A stretch of 64,000 nt of DNA from Phycisphaerae bacterium. GTDB taxonomy: Bacteria; Planctomycetota; Phycisphaerae; Phycisphaerales; Phycisphaeraceae. The notes under the pieces are model-generated. The model saw nothing but the letters and a program-made list of their open reading frames with translations. It did not search any database and was not told where the DNA came from. The stretch's first letter is position 1; each line of letters begins with the position of its first letter. Below are positions 58,358 through 64,000 of the stretch, in pieces. The position numbers and the translations under genes are program-made. Location of the stretch: positions 248,001 through 312,000 of the forward strand of contig JAUHZU010000001.1 in assembly GCA_030425705.1 (NCBI GenBank), given 5' to 3'.

Positions 58358-59344
58358 TCAGCTACGCGTGTGCGCTTCGAGTCGGTGCCGCTTGACCATG
58401 CGATAGAACTTTCGGCGTTCGACCTGGATCAGACGCGCGGCCTGCCCCTGGTGGCCTTGGGTGGCATGCAGCGCGTTTAGGACGAGCTGTCGTTCCATGC
58501 GCTCCAGCGGCTGGACGACGGGCTGGTCTGGGCGTGCCACGACCCGGCCGGGAGTGTGCCGCCTGCGTAGTCGCGCGGGCAGGTCCTCGATGCCGATCTC
58601 GGCGTGCGGTGAAAGCACAAATGCACGCTCCACCGCGTTGATCAGTTCGCGCACGTTGCCGCGCCAATCCCAGGCGCACAGCGCACCGATGGCCTCATCA
58701 CTAATCGATCGCCCCGGCTCGTGATACAGCCTGGCCAGCCGTTGCATGCACATCTCGACCAGCGCGGGGATGTCTTCCCGCCGATCACGCAGGGGCGGCA
58801 GAGACACCTCGACGACGTTGAGCCGGTAGTACAGGTCCAGCCGGAACTCGTCCTTGTCGATCATCGCGGCTAAGTCCCGGTGCGTTGCCGTGATCACCCG
58901 GACATCCACCGGCGTCGGCCGAACCGAGCCGACCGGCGTCACGCTGGACTCCTGAAGAAACCGCAGCAGCTTCGCTTGGTTGCCAAGCGACAGCTCCCCC
59001 AGTTCATCGATAAACAGGGTCCCGCCTTCGGCCGCGCGGATGAAGCCCAGCGTGTTTTTGTGTGCCCCGGTAAACGACCCCTTCTCGTGGCCGAACATCT
59101 GCGATTCGAACAGCGAATCGCTCAGCGCGGTGCAGTCGACCGGCACGAAGGGTTTGTCTCGGCGTGGGCTGTGCTCGTGGACCGCACGGGCGACGCGTTC
59201 CTTGCCGGTCCCCGATTCCCCGCGGATCAGCACGGTGGAGTCTCGCGGGCCGACCTTACGGATGAGCGCGAAGATCTCCTGCATCCCACGGCTCACACCG
59301 ATGAAATCACTTGCCCCCGATTTCTCCCGGTCGCCGTGAGCCAT
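58358..59344 (-). CDS. Sigma-54-dependent activator without receiver domain
   Basis: The 328-residue protein begins almost directly with the AAA+ domain. Walker A is VLIRGESGTGKERVARA, the sigma-54 contact loop is EKGSFTGAHKNT (GSFTGA in place of GAFTGA), Walker B is GGTLFIDELGELS, and the arginine-finger region is RLDLYYRLNVVEVSLPPLRD. A C-terminal Fis-type helix-turn-helix follows (VLNALHATQGHQGQAARLIQ). With no sensor domain it should be constitutively competent or controlled by another protein, perhaps the receiver-like product next door. PEP-CTERM clusters often carry sigma-54 regulators (PrsR type). Confidence 0.9.
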   Translation of the reverse strand: MAHGDREKSGASDFIGVSRGMQEIFALIRKVGPRDSTVLIRGESGTGKERVARAVHEHSPRRDKPFVPVDCTALSDSLFESQMFGHEKGSFTGAHKNTLGFIRAAEGGTLFIDELGELSLGNQAKLLRFLQESSVTPVGSVRPTPVDVRVITATHRDLAAMIDKDEFRLDLYYRLNVVEVSLPPLRDRREDIPALVEMCMQRLARLYHEPGRSISDEAIGALCAWDWRGNVRELINAVERAFVLSPHAEIGIEDLPARLRRRHTPGRVVARPDQPVVQPLERMERQLVLNALHATQGHQGQAARLIQVERRKFYRMVKRHRLEAHTRS

Positions 59345-59741
59345 TCCCTCGAAATCCCCGCGTTAAAACTGCATCGCGAAAAGCCATCGCCGCACAATCA
59401 AGCGACGCCTCGCGGGCCGTCATCTTACGGGTTGGGTCCGATCATTTATACCCCGAACAGAGTAAAACTTCGGTTTGGTAAGATGGGGAACGCAGTGGGT
59501 TGTGTTCTGATCGTCTTGCGGCTCCGAACGACCTGCCCAAGGGCTTCATGAATGTGGAGCTGCGCATGCTGGAGGGTCTGGGTGTTTATGTCACGGGCTG
59601 GAAGCGCGGGCTGATCGCTTTAGAATTGGCCGTCTTGACACGCCCCGGTCCTCGGCGATAATGCTTCGCTCGGCAGAGGAGTGCACCCCGCTCCGCCTGC
59701 CGGCCCGGTCTCGGTTCGGCATCAATCCGGCCAGACAACCC
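59345..59741. other. Intergenic stretch upstream of tRNA-Ile
   Basis: Apart from the tRNA promoter at 59635-59662, I see no gene or repeat. A minus-strand frame here is an artefact of the tRNA antisense strand. Confidence 0.5.
59635..59662 (+). promoter_or_regulatory. Strong promoter of tRNA-Ile
   Basis: A perfect TTGACA and GATAAT (five of six) separated by 16 bp. The expected start is near 59669, about 70 bases before the tRNA. Confidence 0.75.
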
Positions 59742-59815
<74 letters not shown>

Positions 59816-59930
59816 TTTTTGGAAGTCCCGTCAGAGTCGCTAGTTAGCGACACCCGGCCCCGGCCGGTGCTGACCAGAACGCCTAGAGATCGCGCGGAAG
59901 ATTCCGCGCAAGGCACTGGAGCACCGACCG

Positions 59931-60929
59931 ATGGCAAAGCAACGCGATCCCCAGTACCGCCTCCACCGCCAGTCCGGGCAAGCGGTTGTCACGCTGCGCG
60001 ACCCGGCAACCGGCCGACGCCGGGAAGTTCTGCTCGGCGGGCACGATACCCCTGCCAGCCACGCCGACTATGCTCGGGTGGTACAAGAGTAGAACGATGC
60101 CGGCCGCGTGCTCGACTCGACCCCCACGCCTGACGCGTTGACCCCTCCCGACAAGAGCGTGGCCCGGCTGCTGCTGGATTACATCGCCGCCGAAAAGAAG
60201 CGGGCCGGCATCCCGCTCGATGCTAAACGGTTGCCGTCCAACCTTCAGAAAACCAAGAACGAACTGTCGCGGTGTCGATCCGTCGCAGGCGGGATGAACG
60301 CGCACGCGTTCGGTCCGCGGGCGCTTACCGAGGTCCGTGACGCGATGGGGGCCGTGAGATTGACCCGGCGTCATATCAATCAACTCATTCGCATCATCAT
60401 CCGTGCGTTATCGTGGGGCCTAGCCAAGATCGCTGATCGGTGCAGGTGCACTCCGCAGAGCGTGACCCGTGCCCGTGCCAAGCTCGTGAAACGTGGCCTG
60501 ATCGTACTGGTCTCGCGCGGCGGGGTCCATGGTGCCCGCCGCGCGAGCCGCTACCGAATCCCGATGCGCTGGCCCTCGCGGTCAGCGGACCCGTTTGCAC
60601 TATCGCCGCCGTCACGTCTGGACGCAGCTCCAGGCCCTGACACGGTACCGGGCAAACCGGCTCCGGACGCTGCTCCGGGCTTGGACGCAGTTTCAGGCGA
60701 GATCGGTTCGTGGCCAGACGCCGCTCTGGCACGTGTCAACGGGCAGAAGGGTAGCCCGATGGACACCCCCGACGGGGGTGCGCCACGCCACCCCCCTGGC
60801 GTTCACGCCCCCCTAGAAGCCCAGAGAACAACCCAGCAAGCAGCAAGGCAGACGGCGATACCGTCGGTGTGGGTGATCCGCCGCCGTCCGGATCGGACGA
60901 GGCGGTGCCTGCTGCTGCTGCGTTGTTGA
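59931..60929 (+). pseudogene. Tyrosine-integrase N-terminal remnant fused to a helix-turn-helix region
   Basis: The frame starts at ATG 59931 with GGAG upstream and reads MAKQRDPQYRLHRQSGQAVV, a planctomycete-type integrase opening, to an in-frame TAG at 60090 (after ARVVQE). The same frame continues at 60093 (NDAGRVLDSTPTPDALTPPD) through a SAM-like core-binding domain (FGPRALTEVRDAMGAVRLTR, HINQLIRIIIRALSWG). It then changes abruptly into a helix-turn-helix (LAKIADRCRCTPQSVTRARA) and a Pro/Ala-rich tail. The catalytic Arg-His-Arg-Tyr domain is missing. I read it as an integrase broken by a stop and a deletion. It lies 116 bp after tRNA-Ile. Confidence 0.65.
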
Positions 60930-61246
60930 TCGACTTCGGGATGGCCCCTCAGTCCGCATTGGAAATGGTCCGCGTACACGGGCCCACCCGCGACGAGGAG
61001 TGCATCGTGATCGCTAACGCCAAGGCGTGGCAGTAGGCCCAACGGGAGGGGCGGCGTAAAGCACTCAACAACCCTGTCGGATTCGTCCGCTCGGCGATCG
61101 CCAAGAAAAACTACACCCTTGACAGCGAGGCTAAAAAACAACAAGAAAGTAAGCGGTTCACCGCCGAGCGGAATGCGAAGCAGCCGCATAACGAGCAGCT
61201 CGATCAGGCATTTGCGGGCCTCTCTACTGAACAGCGAGAACGGTAA
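60842..61246 (+). pseudogene. Remnant of a replication- or plasmid-type protein
   Basis: In another frame overlapping the previous remnant, the sequence reads ALLIDFGMAPQSALEMVRVH, meets an in-frame TAG at 61034-61036, then continues AQREGRRKALNNPVGFVRSA and KKNYTLDSEAKKQQESKRFT to a TAA. The NPVGFVRSAI box and Lys/Gln-rich tail resemble C-terminal parts of helix-turn-helix replication-associated proteins of mobile elements. It may once have been continuous with the helix-turn-helix part of the preceding remnant, through a frameshift. Confidence 0.45.
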
Positions 61247-61252
61247 AAGGCC

Positions 61253-61399
61253 ATGGTCTTTGTTGAAATGCGGGCTCAGAATACGCGGGAGGCGGATTAC
61301 TTCAGGAAGTTTCTCCCCCAAGATGAGCCATTGCGAACGCTCATCGCCAGAGTTGCTCTGGCGGAATCAGAAGCAGGAATCCAGGGGTTGCGAGAGTGA
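61253..61399 (+). CDS. Possible 48-residue protein of the decayed element
   Basis: The ATG at 61253 opens a short helical, charged frame (MVFVEMRAQNTREADYFRKF, ending AGIQGLRE). AAAAGG lies a few bases upstream. It could be a real small gene or the displaced C-terminus of the preceding remnant. Confidence 0.3.
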   Translation: MVFVEMRAQNTREADYFRKFLPQDEPLRTLIARVALAESEAGIQGLRE

Positions 61400-61743
61400 G
61401 CTAGCAGGGCTGCTGCAATAAGCGTCCGAAGTAGGATTAGCCACGGAATCATCCACCAGAGGGTAACAGTCTGCTCGAGTGAGACGCGGCCTAACTCTGA
61501 CCTCCTCGGCTTCTTTGGTCCAGCCCTATTACAGAATGGGATAGTAGTTTGATCGGATGCTGAGTCGGTGGGAGGGGAGTAGCCCCGACCTGACGATCAG
61601 CCCCTGAGGCGGCCGAGAACGCCTCGGCCTTCGAGCCAAGTATCGTCGAGGCATTAGCCGCAAGTGTTTGCTAGTGCTCTGACGAACGCGGCCGGCGGTG
61701 GAAGTAGTCCAGCCGCCACCGCCGTGGACAAGAATCAGGCAGA
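61400..61743. other. Intergenic stretch with a stable hairpin
   Basis: I see no gene. A hairpin CGGCGGTGG/CCACCGCCG lies at about 61690-61725 and may end transcription of the minus-strand gene that stops at 61744. I found no second copy of the tRNA-Ile 3' end that would mark the far edge of the element. Confidence 0.4.
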
Positions 61744-64000
61744 TCAGGTGAAGCGTTGAGGCCTGCGGCCTGAGATCAGGCCAACCACTATCAGAGTTGA
61801 GGCTACGCCGGGCTCGGGGACGGGCTGAGTAAAAAGCGTCGCAGATGCGCCCCAATCCCCTTGGAGCAGGGCGAGGTCGGCCTGCCCAATGATGCCGTCG
61901 CCGTCGAAGTCGCCTTGCGCCCACCCATCGGGCCCGACGTCCTGTCCCCAGTTGGCGAGCAGCAGGTCCAGATCGTCGATACCCACGGTGCCGTCGAGTG
62001 TCGCGTCGCCGAAGTAAGGCAGGTAGAGCGAGACCAAACGGCCGCTCTGGACCAAGACATAGGCATCCGCTGCCTCGCCATCCACCGTGATGCTGTCGAA
62101 TGTTCCCTACAGCAGGCCGGTGTCGAAGAGCAGTAGACTGTCGCCGCGCGTCGGGTTGAAGCCGTCGGCCGTAATGAGCGCCAGTGTGCCACCCAGATCG
62201 AGCACTTCCGACACGCCGAGCACCACATCGTCGCCCGGCGCGGTTGCCGCGTTCCAGGCGACCTCGAAGACGCCATCGCTCATCAGGCGGAGGGTGTTGA
62301 GGGCGAGCGATCGTTGATCGGCGGCGCCCAGAAGGATCGTGCCGTGGTTGTGCCAGGTACCTGAGAATGCGACTGTCGCACCGGGGAGCGTCTCGATGAG
62401 GCCGAGGTTCGTGCCGTGGGCCTGGCCCCCGCTCTGTGTCCCGAGCCAGATACTGTGGCCGGGGGATTCGTTACGGACCGTGCCTTCGATAACCGTCTGG
62501 TGGTTGGACCGTCCCAACTGAACATTCCCATCGGTCGCGCGGACCGTCACACCCGTGCCCAGCGTGAAGTCGCCGTCGCCATCCAGGTATACCCGGCCGG
62601 TGTTGCCTGGCCCGTCGAACAGAAGGGTGGCGTTTGCGTCCGCCAACAGCTCACGGTTCAGGATCAGGAGCAGGGTGTCTAGCGTATCACCCGAGATGCG
62701 GATCGTCTGTCCATTCAACGGGTCGGGGCTATCCAGACGTACGATCGCGCCGTTGCGCATCACGGCCTCGCCCAGGAAGGTCGCATCAAACATAGACGTG
62801 CCGCGGTTGAAGAACAGCGGTGTCGCGCCGGTCGCGTCGATGGTGCCGTTGGAGACAGTACCGCCATCGCCGGCAAAGCCGACGACCAGCCCGCCGCGCG
62901 GGCCGTCGGTGCCCCAGGTCTGCCCGAGCAGGTCCAGCGACCCGATGACTTCAATCCACGCACCATTGGCCTGGGTGTAATCGGGCAGAGCGTTGAGGTC
63001 GAATGTCCCGCCAACGCGTAGCGCCCCGGCGTCGAGGTACACGGTGCCTGTGTTGTTTAGCTCGGTGGGGTCCAGCTCAATGGCGCCGCCATTGATGGCC
63101 GTAATCAGACCGGTGTTATTGACTGCGTCGGCAAGGTGGATCGACCGGCCCACACCCTCGGCGCGGATCGTCCCATTATTGTTGAGTAAGCCCCCGTAGA
63201 CCCGGCCCGACCCCGAACCGGTCCGCAGCGTCACGCCGGGGTCCAGGGTCAGCTCACCCGAACCGAACATCGTGATCTGGGCCTCGACGTTGACCGTATC
63301 GAAGACCAACGCTCCGTCGCCAACAACGCTCTGCACCTCGGCAAAGCGTATCGAGGTCGCGAAGCCCTGCTGGAAGTGGATCTCGGCCCCGTTGACCAGC
63401 GTCGTTTCGCCGACGAAGCGGATGCGGGTCGCGTCGATCGCGTCGATCCGGCCATCGAGCGTAAGCTGCTGGAACAGCGTGTTGTCGGTGGTGAAGAGCC
63501 GCGCACCATTGAGTGTGTTGACCGTGCCGATGATCGCGGCTTCATCGTTTACGCCAGCCAGTCCGCCGACCAGCCACGTGCCCGGGCCGTCGATGACCAG
63601 CGGCGCCGTAGTCGCATCGAGAACGCCGTTGATGCGGACGATCCCGGCGTTGATGGTGAGTGTAGCGAGCTGTGCTGTGTCGAACTGCCCCCCAAGCCGC
63701 AGCGTGCCGTTGTCGACCAGGATCGTGCCGGTGTTACTCCATTCGCCGCTGAGGTATACCGCACCGAATGAATTGGCTTCGATGTGCCCTGTGTTTGTGA
63801 CGTTGTACAGGTCCAGGGCACCGGCATTCGAGGCGCGTAGTGTCCCCGTGTTGTTGAAATCGGCGAATGCACTGTTCACGAGTGTGTTGGTGTTGAGCGC
63901 TTCGACTGTACCGTGGTTGGTGATGGTCAGGCCGCCGAGGATACCGTCGGCGCTGACGGCTTGGACGGTGAAATCGGCACCGATGGTCAGCGCGTCGTTG
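61744..64000 (-). pseudogene. Long exported beta-helix-like protein with dockerin and PEP-CTERM, interrupted by in-frame TAG
   Basis: The frame enters from beyond the window edge and stays open down to a TAG at 62107-62109, more than 620 residues. It is made of short Asn/Gly/Thr-rich beta repeats (NNTGTLRASNAGALDLYNVT, LTLDPGVTLRTGSGSGRVYG, VYLDAGALRVGGTFDLNALP), an autotransporter-like right-handed beta-helix. The same frame continues after the TAG to 61744 with a dockerin pair (YFGDATLDGTVGIDDLDLLL, GDFDGDGIIGQADLALLQGD) and a weakened anchor (PVPEPGVASTLIVVGLISGR). One changed codon, for example CAG to TAG, separates the secreted body from its docking and sorting signals. The 5' end lies outside the window. 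Confidence 0.75.

Noticed and set aside
61400-61743. Right attachment site of the element at tRNA-Ile
   Set aside because: No copy of the tRNA 3' end was found; the boundary cannot be set from this window.

Overview
The window is a high-GC bacterial chromosome segment. It most resembles a planctomycete, and class Phycisphaerae is plausible. Supporting signs are several PEP-CTERM exported proteins with an Arg-rich tail, a dockerin-type protein, sialate-O-acetylesterase-like and GH43-like secreted enzymes, ThuA and sugar-isomerase proteins, an AP2/HNH protein and a remnant of a planctomycete-type integrase. This assignment is inferred from protein families only.

Layout. 0-2.7 kb: a truncated secreted protein, a methyltransferase and thiS/thiG with a small membrane protein between them. 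2.7-5.3 kb: an AT-richer EVE-nuclease gene and two 21-bp tandem arrays. 5.5-18 kb: small enzymes, then secreted carbohydrate-active proteins (two SGNH esterases, a beta-helix protein, a GH43-like lipoprotein), membrane proteins and a lytic transglycosylase. 18-20.3 kb: tmk, a HEAT protein and a hibernation factor. 20.4-27 kb: an accessory region with a GNAT-like gene carrying an in-frame inverted-repeat insertion, a third 21-bp array and a SIR2-HerA pair that looks like an anti-phage system. 27-29.7 kb: AP2/HNH protein, methyltransferase and a small membrane protein with its own promoter, structured leader and terminator.

29.7-38.9 kb holds the most unusual genes: a divergent ketosynthase, a 1178-residue indolepyruvate-oxidoreductase-like protein without Fe-S cysteine motifs, and a 1153-residue fusion of E1-alpha, E1-beta, lipoyl domain and KAS III. 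I infer a pathway that turns 2-oxoacids into acyl-lipoyl groups and condenses them directly. 38.9-54 kb is largely housekeeping or conserved: nadE, YihY, rnpA, ClC, guaB, ThuA, sugar isomerase. 54.5-59.3 kb is a same-strand block of three PEP-CTERM genes with identical 74-nt tag sequences, a receiver-like protein and a sigma-54 activator without a receiver domain. 59.7-61.4 kb is a tRNA-Ile followed by a decayed integrated element. The window ends inside a long beta-rich dockerin/PEP-CTERM gene interrupted by an in-frame TAG.

Two window-wide signals stand out. At least sixteen genes have a TANNNT-like -10 box 5-8 nt before the start codon, which implies widespread leaderless mRNAs. Many intergenic gaps carry inverted-repeat elements or 21-bp-period dyad arrays.
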